Source of the DNA: Gemmatimonadota bacterium | GTDB lineage: Bacteria > Gemmatimonadota > Gemmatimonadetes > Gemmatimonadales > Gemmatimonadaceae | Assembly (NCBI GenBank): GCA_003134685.1 | Contig: PLCA01000009.1 | Location: 1 to 64,000, forward strand | Length of the DNA stretch: 64,000 nucleotides | Direction: 5' to 3' | Part shown: in pieces, positions 20,259-28,538 of the stretch | Layout: every line of letters starts with the position of its first letter | Numbering within the stretch: position 1 is the stretch's first letter | Notes under the pieces: model-generated | Told to the model about the DNA's origin: nothing | The model's input: only the letters and a program-made list of their open reading frames with translations | The model's database searches: none | Position numbers and translations under genes: made by a program

Positions 20259-20678
20259 CTAGGACTTGTATGTCGATTTGGTCCATTCGACAGATTTTGA
20301 AACAAGATCCTCGAGCACCGTCAGATTCACGTCGTCCAGCTTCTTGATGTAGAGGCAGCCCTTTCCCGCCTTGTGCTTGCCGAGCTTCGCCAAAAGCTTT
20401 GGAAAACGCTCGACTCCCGCCGTGATGTACAGCGTGAGCGCGGTTTTCCGCGGCGCGAAGCCCGCAACGAAGCAGTCGCCCTCGTGCCCGCTCGCATACT
20501 TGTAATGGTAGTTGCCGAATCCGATGAGCCCGCTTGCCCAGATCTTGGGCTCGGTGTTGGTGACGCGCTTCATCAGCCCGAGAAGCGTGTAAGACTCCGA
20601 ACGACGGGTCTCATCGGGAATCTTGTCGAGCAATGCGGTGACGCTCTGATCAGTGGGCCTCAGCTTTGGCTCCGCCAT
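20259..20678 (-). CDS. DUF1801-family protein
   Basis: 139 residues from the ATG at 20678 (GGGAG 7 bp upstream; the longer frame above it is antisense shadow). The sequence has the DUF1801/YdhG-like pattern: LLDKIPDETRRSESYTLLGLM, then IWASGLIGFGNYHYKYASG, FAPRKTALTLYITAG, and a C-terminal GKGCLYIKKLDDVNLTVLEDLV. The family has an iron-chaperone-like fold; its biochemical role is not established. It is a single gene, divergent from the LolA-like gene. Confidence 0.85.
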   Translation of the reverse strand: MAEPKLRPTDQSVTALLDKIPDETRRSESYTLLGLMKRVTNTEPKIWASGLIGFGNYHYKYASGHEGDCFVAGFAPRKTALTLYITAGVERFPKLLAKLGKHKAGKGCLYIKKLDDVNLTVLEDLVSKSVEWTKSTYKS

Positions 20679-20841
20679 TGGATTACTCCCGGATGCACGT
20701 TGCCAGGGAATCTGAAGCTTGGGGACGCCCTGCACAAAGGGAGGAGCCAGCGGCGCGACATTGACAAACAATTCCCCGGACGCGCAGAATCTTTTGCGGT
20801 AGTAGCAGCGTTCTGATGAACGGCTCCTCTTCGAGGGAAAC

Positions 20842-21597
20842 ATGCGTAGCGTTCTTCTCACTCTCGCCAGCGTCGCAGCCATCAGCGCTCCGCTGGCGGC
20901 CCAGTCCTCTCCCACCGCCGACGACATCATCGCCCGGTATATCAAGACCGTCGGTGGCGCCGACAAGATCCAGGCGATCAAGACCTTGCGACGAGTCGGG
21001 AAATTCACGGGCGACGACGGATTCGAGGCAATCGTCATCGAGGAAAGCACACGCCCCAACAAGGTCCGGGAGGAATTCACGATCCAGGGGATGACGGGCA
21101 TCAACGCCTACGACGGCGCCAGTGGCTGGAAGATCGACCCGTTCGGTGGAAAGAAAGATCCGGAGTCGCTGAGCGAAGAGGAGATGCGCTCGATCGTCGA
21201 GGATTCCGACTTCGACGAACCCCTCGTCAACTACCGGGAGAAGGGCAACAAAGTCGAGCTCGTAGGCATGGACCAGGTCGAGGGCACCGACGTCTACAAG
21301 CTCCAAGTCACGCTGAAGAGTGGCGACACGCGCTACTACTATATGGACACGGATTCATATGTACCAATCAAGATGGACACCAAGCGAATCATTCGCGGCA
21401 CCCCGCAGGAGACCGAAACGACGTTTGGAGATTACAAGCAGGTCGGCGGTTGGTACCTCCCATTCTCCACGGAGTCGCGCCGGAAGGGAAGCTCGGGGTC
21501 GGCGAAAATCACCATCAGCAAGATCGAGTTCAATGTCCCGATAGACAGCACGCGCTACAGCAGGCCGAAATCCCCCGCGGGCGGAGGGTCCCTCTGA
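20842..21597 (+). CDS. LolA-like periplasmic protein
   Basis: 251 residues. Signal peptide MRSVLLTLASVAAISAPLAAQ; then TADDIIARYIKTVGGADKIQAIKTLRRVGKF, the usual opening of the LolA/LppX-like beta-sheet family, and the repeated pattern VELVGMDQVEGTDVYKLQVTL with RYYYMDTDSYVPIKM, typical of outer-membrane lipoprotein-sorting-like proteins. GAGGGA lies 9 bp before the ATG. The stop overlaps the next start (TGATG), so it is co-translated with the large BNR protein. It may act as its lipoprotein-type carrier, but this is inference. Confidence 0.82.
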   Translation: MRSVLLTLASVAAISAPLAAQSSPTADDIIARYIKTVGGADKIQAIKTLRRVGKFTGDDGFEAIVIEESTRPNKVREEFTIQGMTGINAYDGASGWKIDPFGGKKDPESLSEEEMRSIVEDSDFDEPLVNYREKGNKVELVGMDQVEGTDVYKLQVTLKSGDTRYYYMDTDSYVPIKMDTKRIIRGTPQETETTFGDYKQVGGWYLPFSTESRRKGSSGSAKITISKIEFNVPIDSTRYSRPKSPAGGGSL

Positions 21598-24500
21598 TGA
21601 CTGGAATCTGGAAATCCGCTTATAGCGGAATGACCCTGCTCGTTGCTGCCGGCACCGGCGCTCTGGCCCAGCCCCCGCAAGCAGGCGGTGCCAAGGTTGA
21701 TTCCGAGACGATCTCTGGCCTCGGCGCGCGCAACATCGGATCAGCGGCAATGAGCGGACGGATCTCCGCGCTCACGGCTGTCCACGAAGGGAATCGTCTG
21801 ACCGTTTACATTGGCGCCGCGAGCGGCGGCGTCTGGAAGTCCGAGAACGGAGGCACGACGTACAAGCCGGTCTTCGACAAGGAGCCGGTGCAATCAATCG
21901 GGGCGATCGCCATCGACCCGACGAATCCGAAAGTCATCTGGGTCGGCACCGGCGAATCGTGGACACGGAACAGCGTCTCGATCGGGGACGGCATCTACAA
22001 ATCGACCGACGGGGGCGACAACTGGACCAACATGGGGCTCAGGGAATCGGAGCGCATTGGGAAGATTCTGATCGACCCCTCCGACCCCAACACCGTCTAC
22101 GCGTGCGCGCCCGGAAAGCTTTGGAGCGACAGCGAGGACCGCGGAGTCTACAAGACGACCAACGGCGGACAGACGTGGACGAAGATTCTGAAAGGATCGA
22201 ACCCGTCTACCGGCTGCTCGATGATGTCGATGGATCCGAAGAATCCGAAGACCGTATACGCCGGGATGTGGGACTTCCGCCGCAAGGGATGGACTTTCCG
22301 CTCCGGCGGCGATGGTGAGACAGCGCCGAGCGCGAGTGGACTGTTCAAGAGCACGGATGGTGGAGCGACATGGAGCGATTTGAACGAGTCGACCGCGAAA
22401 GGTCTGCCCGCGAAGCCGTGGGGCCGCGTGGCCGTGACCGTTGCCCCGTCGAACCCGAACGTCGTCTACGCTTTCGTCGAAGCAGCTCCACCAAAGAACG
22501 CGCTCTACCGGTCGAGCGACGGCGGGCGCACGTGGGAGTTGCGCGACCGCAGCCAGGCGATGATCTGGCGTCCGTTCTACTTCGCGAATCTCATCGTCGA
22601 TCCGAAGGATGAGAACCGCATCTTCAAGCCCGATGGTCCGCTCGTCGTCAGCTCGGATGGTGGCCAGAGCTTCAGCGGGATCAGCAACGGAGCGCACGGC
22701 GACTTTCACGACGTCTGGATCGATCCCACTAGCACCGATCGTGTCATCACAGGCGACGACGGTGGCGTCTGGTACTCCTACGACGGCGGCAACAAGTGGT
22801 GGAAGGGGGACAACCTTCCGGTCTCGCAGTTCTATCACGTGAGTCTCGACAACGACCGTCCCTATCACGTCTATGGCGGCCTCCAGGATAACAGCTCCTG
22901 GGTCGGTGACTCCGAGTACCCGGGGGGCATCACCAACAGCAGATGGGAGAACATGTACGGGGGAGATGGATTCTGGATGTTCGTGGATCCCACCGATCAG
23001 AACTATCTCTACGCGGAATCTCAGGGTGGGGACATCGTGCGCGTGAATCGGAAAACGCACGAGACGCGCCCCATCAAGCCGCTCCCGCGCTACCAGGAGA
23101 AAAAGCTCCGCTTCAACTGGAATGCGCCGATTCACGTCAGTCCGACCAGAAACGGAACGCTGTACGTCGGCTCGCAATTCCTTTTCCGCACCCGCGATTT
23201 CGGCCAGACGTGGGATCGCATCTCGCCCGATCTCTCGACGAACGATCCGTCAAAGCAGCTCCAGGAACAGTCCGGCGGGGTCACGGTCGACAACTCAGCG
23301 GCCGAGACGCACGAGACGATCTACGCAATCGCCGAATCGCCAAAGGATCCGAACGTGATCTGGGCGGGGACCGACGACGGAAATCTTCAGGTCACCCGCG
23401 ACGGCGGCAAAGCCTGGAGCAACGTCGTCGGAAACATTGCCGGGCTGCCGAAGTCGGCGTGGGTGTCATATGTGGACGCGGGCCATTTCGACCCCGGCAC
23501 CGTGTACGCGACGTTCGACCTGCACACTTTCGGCGACATGCGTCCCTACGCGTACAAGTCGTCGGACTACGGCAAAACCTGGAAGTCACTCATCGCCGCA
23601 GGCAGTCCGGTCCGTGGCTACGCGCACGTGATTCGGCAGGATCTCGTCAATCCAAACCTCCTCTTCCTCGGTACCGAGTTCGGGCTCTGGATCTCGCTCG
23701 ATGGCGGCTCACAGTGGTCGCGGTACAAGGGCGGAGATTTCCCCGCCGTCGCGGTACGCGATCTGGCGATCCATGCACGTGACAACGATCTCGTGATTGC
23801 CACCCACGGCCGGGGGATGTGGATCATCGATGACATCACGCCGCTGCGCGCGCTCACGCCGGCGACCCTGGCGCAGGATGTGGTGTTCGTGCGCGCGAGA
23901 CCGACCGCGCAGAAGATTCTCGCGGGGGGCGGGTGGGTGAACGGCGACGCCTCGTATGTCGGCGACAATTCAACGGACGCCGCGGTCATCACTTACTACC
24001 TGAAAAAGCGGCACATTTTCGGCGACATGAAGATCGAGGTGCTCGATGCCTCGGGCCACGTCGTTGGGACAGTGCCGAGCACGAAGCGGCGAGGCCTCAG
24101 CAGGGTGACGTGGTCGATGCGTCTGCCGCCCCCGAAGGTTCCGCCGGCGGCGAGCGCGGCGTTTGGCGCGGCGTATGGTCCTCGGGTTCTCCCCGGGACG
24201 TACACGGTGAAGATGACCAAGGACGACAAGGTCTATACGATGCCGCTCCAGCTGGTGTCCGACCCGCGCGAGACGCACACGAGGGCGGACCGCCAGGCGC
24301 AGCTCGCCCTCGCCAACAAGCTCGTCGGCATGCTCGGTGACATGTCGTTCGCGGTGGAGCGGATGAACGGCGTGCGATCGGACCTCGAGGATCGCGCGTC
24401 CAGGCTGCCGGCGGGCGACCCGCTGGCACAGCGTCTCCGCGACGCGTCGTCGTCGGCCGACGTGATGCGAAAGAAAATCGTGGCGACCAAGGAGGGCGGG

Positions 24501-24764
24501 ATGATCACCGGAGAGGAGCGGCTCCGGGAGAATCTCACTGACCTCTACGGAGCCGTCGTATTCTACGACGGCAGGCCGTCGCAGATGCAGATCGACCGCA
24601 CCGACGCGATCGGGCGCGAGCTGGGAGACATCGTAGCCGCGTTCGGTGCCTGGTCGGCCAAGGATCTCGCCGCGCTAAACACCGAGCTGGGCGCGAAGAA
24701 GCTTCAGCCGATCGCGCTTATCAGCCGTGCGCAGTGGGAAGGAGTGGGGAAGGGCGGACAGTAG
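21597..24764 (+). CDS. Large secreted BNR/sortilin (VPS10)-like protein, copy 1
   Basis: 1055 residues from the ATG at 21597, which overlaps the previous stop. A Sec-type signal peptide (MTLLVAAGTGALAQ region) is followed by a long beta-propeller region with Asp-box/BNR motifs: KSENGGTTY, KSTDGGDNW, KTTNGGQTW, KSTDGGATW, RSSDGGRTW, VSSDGGQSF, KSSDYGKTW. THGRGMWIIDDITPLRAL near residue 740 closes the propeller; the C-terminal 300 residues are a separate beta-sandwich plus helical domain. Such proteins are annotated as WD40/YVTN/BNR or sortilin-like 'glycosyl hydrolases', but no catalytic residues are established. Paralogue of the protein at 25568. Confidence 0.85.
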   Translation: MTGIWKSAYSGMTLLVAAGTGALAQPPQAGGAKVDSETISGLGARNIGSAAMSGRISALTAVHEGNRLTVYIGAASGGVWKSENGGTTYKPVFDKEPVQSIGAIAIDPTNPKVIWVGTGESWTRNSVSIGDGIYKSTDGGDNWTNMGLRESERIGKILIDPSDPNTVYACAPGKLWSDSEDRGVYKTTNGGQTWTKILKGSNPSTGCSMMSMDPKNPKTVYAGMWDFRRKGWTFRSGGDGETAPSASGLFKSTDGGATWSDLNESTAKGLPAKPWGRVAVTVAPSNPNVVYAFVEAAPPKNALYRSSDGGRTWELRDRSQAMIWRPFYFANLIVDPKDENRIFKPDGPLVVSSDGGQSFSGISNGAHGDFHDVWIDPTSTDRVITGDDGGVWYSYDGGNKWWKGDNLPVSQFYHVSLDNDRPYHVYGGLQDNSSWVGDSEYPGGITNSRWENMYGGDGFWMFVDPTDQNYLYAESQGGDIVRVNRKTHETRPIKPLPRYQEKKLRFNWNAPIHVSPTRNGTLYVGSQFLFRTRDFGQTWDRISPDLSTNDPSKQLQEQSGGVTVDNSAAETHETIYAIAESPKDPNVIWAGTDDGNLQVTRDGGKAWSNVVGNIAGLPKSAWVSYVDAGHFDPGTVYATFDLHTFGDMRPYAYKSSDYGKTWKSLIAAGSPVRGYAHVIRQDLVNPNLLFLGTEFGLWISLDGGSQWSRYKGGDFPAVAVRDLAIHARDNDLVIATHGRGMWIIDDITPLRALTPATLAQDVVFVRARPTAQKILAGGGWVNGDASYVGDNSTDAAVITYYLKKRHIFGDMKIEVLDASGHVVGTVPSTKRRGLSRVTWSMRLPPPKVPPAASAAFGAAYGPRVLPGTYTVKMTKDDKVYTMPLQLVSDPRETHTRADRQAQLALANKLVGMLGDMSFAVERMNGVRSDLEDRASRLPAGDPLAQRLRDASSSADVMRKKIVATKEGGMITGEERLRENLTDLYGAVVFYDGRPSQMQIDRTDAIGRELGDIVAAFGAWSAKDLAALNTELGAKKLQPIALISRAQWEGVGKGGQ

Positions 24765-24795
24765 ACCGGCGTTGACGACTTCGGCTTCCCAAAGC

Positions 24796-24827
24796 AAAAC
24801 GGGAGCGTCTCTCGACGCTCCCGTTTT
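24796..24827. terminator. Bidirectional intrinsic terminator
   Basis: A 14-bp perfect stem (AAAACGGGAGCGTC / GACGCTCCCGTTTT) with a TCTC loop. The flanking A-run and T-run let it work for the rightward BNR gene and for the leftward pilin gene that ends at 24847. Confidence 0.92.
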
Positions 24828-24846
24828 GTCATGACTTGGAAATTCC

Positions 24847-25215
24847 TTAGCTGCAGACGATCGCGCCGGTGGAGTTGTTGCATGTCTTCGCTGACTGCGA
24901 GTGAACTGCGGTCGCGGTCCAGCTCTGCGGCGGCCCGGCGTTGACTACCGCGGTAACGGTCACGTTCTGCGAAGGTGTAAAGCCCTGAAGGGGCGCAGCC
25001 ATCGTCGCGGTTCCTGGGAAGTACGCACCGTTGTTGTCGGCGGCGTACTGCTCTTCGTAGGTCGCGAGGTTGCGAAGGTCGGATTCCATCGCTGCGACGT
25101 AGGCCTTGTCCTTCGTATTTGCGAACTTCGGAATCGCGATCGCGGCAAGGATGCCGATGATGACGACAACGATCAGAAGCTCGATGAGTGTGAAGCCTTT
25201 CTTGTTGCTTGACAT
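24847..25215 (-). CDS. Type IV pilin / pseudopilin major subunit
   Basis: 122 residues from the ATG at 25215 (AGGAGAT 7 bp upstream). The class III signal is MSSNKKG, cleaved before FTLIELLIVVVIIGILAAIA with the conserved Glu5, followed by the amphipathic helix and a short variable domain with two Cys near the C-terminus (KTCNNSTGAIVCS) that probably form the D-loop disulphide. The small size fits a PilA-type or GspG-like subunit. No assembly gene is nearby. A possible sigma-54 promoter lies about 100 bp upstream and a strong terminator follows. Confidence 0.93.
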   Translation of the reverse strand: MSSNKKGFTLIELLIVVVIIGILAAIAIPKFANTKDKAYVAAMESDLRNLATYEEQYAADNNGAYFPGTATMAAPLQGFTPSQNVTVTAVVNAGPPQSWTATAVHSQSAKTCNNSTGAIVCS

Positions 25216-25312
25216 TGCGGATCTCCTGAAAATAAGTGGGTATCGCCGGCGATTACATCGTGTCCAGCGGAGTGAGAACAGCGGCCCGACGGGGGGGTCT
25301 GGCCCAATGAAA

Positions 25313-25329
25313 AGCAACGTCCGGTCCAA
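25313..25329 (-). promoter_or_regulatory. Possible sigma-54 promoter of the pilin gene
   Basis: Read on the minus strand: TTGGACCGGACGTTGCT. It has GG and GC exactly 10 bp apart and TTGCT at the -12 element; the -24 element TGGACC differs from TGGCAC at two positions. It lies 98 bp before the pilin start. Pilin genes are commonly sigma-54 dependent. The surrounding 352-bp gap (25216-25567) shows nothing else I can assign. Confidence 0.4.
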
Positions 25330-25567
25330 CGGGCTGCGGCTGCCTAAGTCATTGCAGGCCAATCAGTTAGCTGTACCACTATGGTCCGCTCCGTCGCCCG
25401 ACCGGGCTCTTTTTGCGAATCCTTCGCATGTTGCATAGGTCGGCGCCGACGGAAATTGCGTCGGGACCGACGCATTTGTGTCCGCCGCCCGCCGTGCCCG
25501 CCACCACCACCTCACCGGCGATTCGAGGCTATCTTACCGGACCAGCGGACGCCGAGAGGATGAGGCT

Positions 25568-28486
25568 TTGAAAGACCCACTGAAACCCGAGCCGGTTGTT
25601 TCCAGACGAGACTTCGTATTCCGCGCGGGACAGGCCGGCATTGCGTTGTCCATTTTGCCGCCGAGCCTTCGCGGCCTCCTGCGTGCTCCCCCGTCGGGCG
25701 CTTCGAGCGAAGCGCTCGAACACGGAATTCTCGCCGCTCCGATTTCATCCGACCTCTACTCCGGCCTCCGCTGGCGCATGCTGGGCCCCTTCCGCGGTGG
25801 CCGCGTTGCAGCCGCGACGGGAGTTCCCGGCCGCCCCAACGATTTCTATTTCGGCGCCGTGAATGGCGGAGTGTGGAAAACGACAGACGGGGGCAGAGTC
25901 TGGGCCCCGATCTTCGACGGACAATCAACCGCATCGATAGGCGCCATCGCCGTGGCGCCGTCGGCGCCGGACACGGTCTACGTTGGCAGCGGTGAGTCTA
26001 CGCTCCGTGATTCCGTCGGTTACGGGAATGGCGTCTACAAATCCACCGACGCCGGCAGGACGTGGGCACACCTGGGACTCGACCAAACGCACCACATTGG
26101 CAAGATCGCCATCGATCCGAAGAATCCGAACAATGTGTTCGTCGCCGCGATCGGAAAGCTCTACGCGGCAAGCAAGGAGCGAGGAATCTTCCGCTCGAAA
26201 GATGGCGGCCACACCTGGCAGCAGGTCCTGGGGGATGAGAACGTCGGCGCTGTCGAGGTCGTCATCGATCCCACCAACTCGCAGATCGTATTCGCGGGAC
26301 TCTGGAACACGAGGCGCCCGCCGTGGTTCACCTACGCTCCGACCAACGGTCCGGGTGGTGGAATCTTCAAGTCGACCGATGGCGGCAGCACTTGGACCAG
26401 GCTCACGAACGGATTGCCCACGGAAGGAATCGGAAGAACCGGCATCGCTATCGCGCCGACAATTCCGAATCGTGTCTATGCAATCGTAGACTGTCTCCTG
26501 CCCGAGGCTCCGGCGCAGGTCGAGCCTCCGCTGGGGACTCCTGCGCCGCAGCCGTCACCGGCCGGGACGCGGCCGTCGAGCCCTCCTCCCGGCCAGGGCG
26601 GATTCTTTCGATCCGATGATGGGGGCGCCACCTGGACTCGGCTCTCCAACGACCCGGCTCTCTGGGGACGAGGCTGGTACTTCGAGAAGATCGCGGTCGA
26701 TCCGACCGACGCCGACACCGTCTATGTGCCGAACGTCGCGGTCAACAGGACGCGGGATGGCGGAAAAACGTGGATGGTGATCCGCGGATCTCCGGGGGGC
26801 GATGACTATCACCAGGCGTGGATCTATCCAGCGGATCCAAACACGATGATCGTGGCGAGCGATCAAGGCGCGATCATCACGCGCAACGCGCGCGCGAACG
26901 ATCCGCGTGACGTCACCTGGAGCTCGTGGCTCAATCAACCAACGGCGCAGATATATCATCTCTCGGTCGATTACCGCTTTCCGTATTGGGTGACGGGCGC
27001 GCAGCAGGACTCGGGCGCGATCGCCGTTCACTCGCGTGGGAAGTTCGGCCAGATCTCGATGCACGATTGGGAGCCGATCGCTCCTGGAGGAGAGAGCGGC
27101 TATACAGCCGGTGATCCGCTCAACCCTGGAGTGGTTTTCGGGGGAGACGGACAGCGGTGGAATCTCGACGCCAACATTCCGGTCGAGGGGACGACGAGTC
27201 CGAAATCACCGGAGCCCGCGCGCGGCGATTGGTCGCAGCCGCTGGTCTTCTCGAAAGCCGATCCGCACTCTCTGTATTACGCGAATCAGTTCCTGTTCAA
27301 GACGACCGACGGGGCGAAGACGTGGGCGCAGGTCAGTCCCGATCTCACGCGCGCGGAAGTCTCCATCCCGCCGACGCTGGATGCGGCTGCCGCTGCAGCG
27401 GTCGATCGCAATGGAAAGCGCGGCGTCATTTATACGATTGCTCCCTCGCCACTGCGCGCGCCGCTTCTCTGGATCGGAACCGACGACGGTTACATCCAGC
27501 TCACGCCGGACGATGGCAAGACGTGGCAAAACGTGACTCCCGCCGCGATCACGCCCTGGAGCAGAGTGACGATGCTGGAAGCTTCGCACTTCGATCCCGG
27601 CACCGCGTACGCGAGCGTCGACCGGCATCAGCTCCAGGATTTCGAGCCGTACATCTATCGCACCCGCGACATGGGCCGGACGTGGCAGCAAATCACGAAG
27701 GGGCTGCCGAGCGGAGTCTATGTGCACGTCGTCAAAGAGGATCCGCGCCGGCGGGGCCTGCTCGTCGCGGGAACCGAGCGCGGCATTCACGTCTCGTTCG
27801 ACGATGGCGACAACTGGCAGTCGCTCCAGCTCAACGCGCCGGTGACGTCGATGCGCGACTTCGAGTTCTACGGCAGCGATCTCATCCTCGCCACTCACGG
27901 ACGCGGCTTCTGGGTGATCGACGACATCAGCCCGCTGCGCCAACTGAGCGACGCTGTGACGCGTGACGACGCCTATCTGTTCAAGCCGTCGGACACGATC
28001 AATTTCATTGAAGGCAATGACAATGGGACGCCCTTGCAGAAAGACGAGCCGCATGGGGAGAATCCACCGAACGGCGCGGCGATCGACTACTACCTGAAGA
28101 GGGCGCCGAGCACGCCGGTGGTGATCGAGATCGTCGATGCGAGCGGGGCGGTGGTGCAGACGTTCTCGAGCGACCCGAATGCCCAGCGTCCGCCGCCGGG
28201 TCGCGGAGCGAGAGCGGCCGGGGCGGGGGCGGCGCGACCCACGGGCATTCCGCGGGTATCGCCGCTGTGGCAGACTCCTCCCGAGCTGCCGTCGGCGACC
28301 GCCGGAATGCACCGTGTGACGTGGAACCCGCTGCGGCCCAGACCGCGTGGCGCGCCGCCGGCAGATGAGGGCGGTCCGCTGGACCGGCACTACCTTGGAA
28401 GCTTCACGGCGAAGCTGACGGTGAGTGGGAAGACCTACGCGCAGCCGTTCGTCGTGAAACCGGATCCCAGGACGCAGCGTTCGTAA
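25568..28486 (+). CDS. Large Tat-exported BNR/sortilin (VPS10)-like protein, copy 2
   Basis: 972 residues from a TTG at 25568 with GAGAGGA about 7 bp upstream; the frame is open 30 codons further, but that part is compositionally odd. The Tat signal is SRRDFVFRAGQAGIALSIL near residues 12-30. The propeller has Asp-boxes KTTDGGRVW, KSTDAGRTW, RSKDGGHTW, KSTDGGSTW, RSDDGGATW and closes with THGRGFWVIDDISPLRQL. A Pro-rich insert (residues about 315-345) and a C-terminal domain with an Ala/Arg/Gly-rich linker follow. It is a paralogue of the 21597 gene but uses Tat rather than Sec export. Function unknown; probably peptide or glycan binding. Confidence 0.83.
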   Translation: MKDPLKPEPVVSRRDFVFRAGQAGIALSILPPSLRGLLRAPPSGASSEALEHGILAAPISSDLYSGLRWRMLGPFRGGRVAAATGVPGRPNDFYFGAVNGGVWKTTDGGRVWAPIFDGQSTASIGAIAVAPSAPDTVYVGSGESTLRDSVGYGNGVYKSTDAGRTWAHLGLDQTHHIGKIAIDPKNPNNVFVAAIGKLYAASKERGIFRSKDGGHTWQQVLGDENVGAVEVVIDPTNSQIVFAGLWNTRRPPWFTYAPTNGPGGGIFKSTDGGSTWTRLTNGLPTEGIGRTGIAIAPTIPNRVYAIVDCLLPEAPAQVEPPLGTPAPQPSPAGTRPSSPPPGQGGFFRSDDGGATWTRLSNDPALWGRGWYFEKIAVDPTDADTVYVPNVAVNRTRDGGKTWMVIRGSPGGDDYHQAWIYPADPNTMIVASDQGAIITRNARANDPRDVTWSSWLNQPTAQIYHLSVDYRFPYWVTGAQQDSGAIAVHSRGKFGQISMHDWEPIAPGGESGYTAGDPLNPGVVFGGDGQRWNLDANIPVEGTTSPKSPEPARGDWSQPLVFSKADPHSLYYANQFLFKTTDGAKTWAQVSPDLTRAEVSIPPTLDAAAAAAVDRNGKRGVIYTIAPSPLRAPLLWIGTDDGYIQLTPDDGKTWQNVTPAAITPWSRVTMLEASHFDPGTAYASVDRHQLQDFEPYIYRTRDMGRTWQQITKGLPSGVYVHVVKEDPRRRGLLVAGTERGIHVSFDDGDNWQSLQLNAPVTSMRDFEFYGSDLILATHGRGFWVIDDISPLRQLSDAVTRDDAYLFKPSDTINFIEGNDNGTPLQKDEPHGENPPNGAAIDYYLKRAPSTPVVIEIVDASGAVVQTFSSDPNAQRPPPGRGARAAGAGAARPTGIPRVSPLWQTPPELPSATAGMHRVTWNPLRPRPRGAPPADEGGPLDRHYLGSFTAKLTVSGKTYAQPFVVKPDPRTQRS

Positions 28487-28538
28487 TCAAGAAATTTCCT
28501 CCCGGCATTACTTCAGCTTGATTCCTTTGGAGCTCAGC

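Noticed and set aside
21894-23177. 427-residue open frame antisense to the first BNR protein
   Set aside because: The Asp-box repeats on the plus strand are unambiguous; the antisense product is a Val/Arg/Asp-rich shadow.
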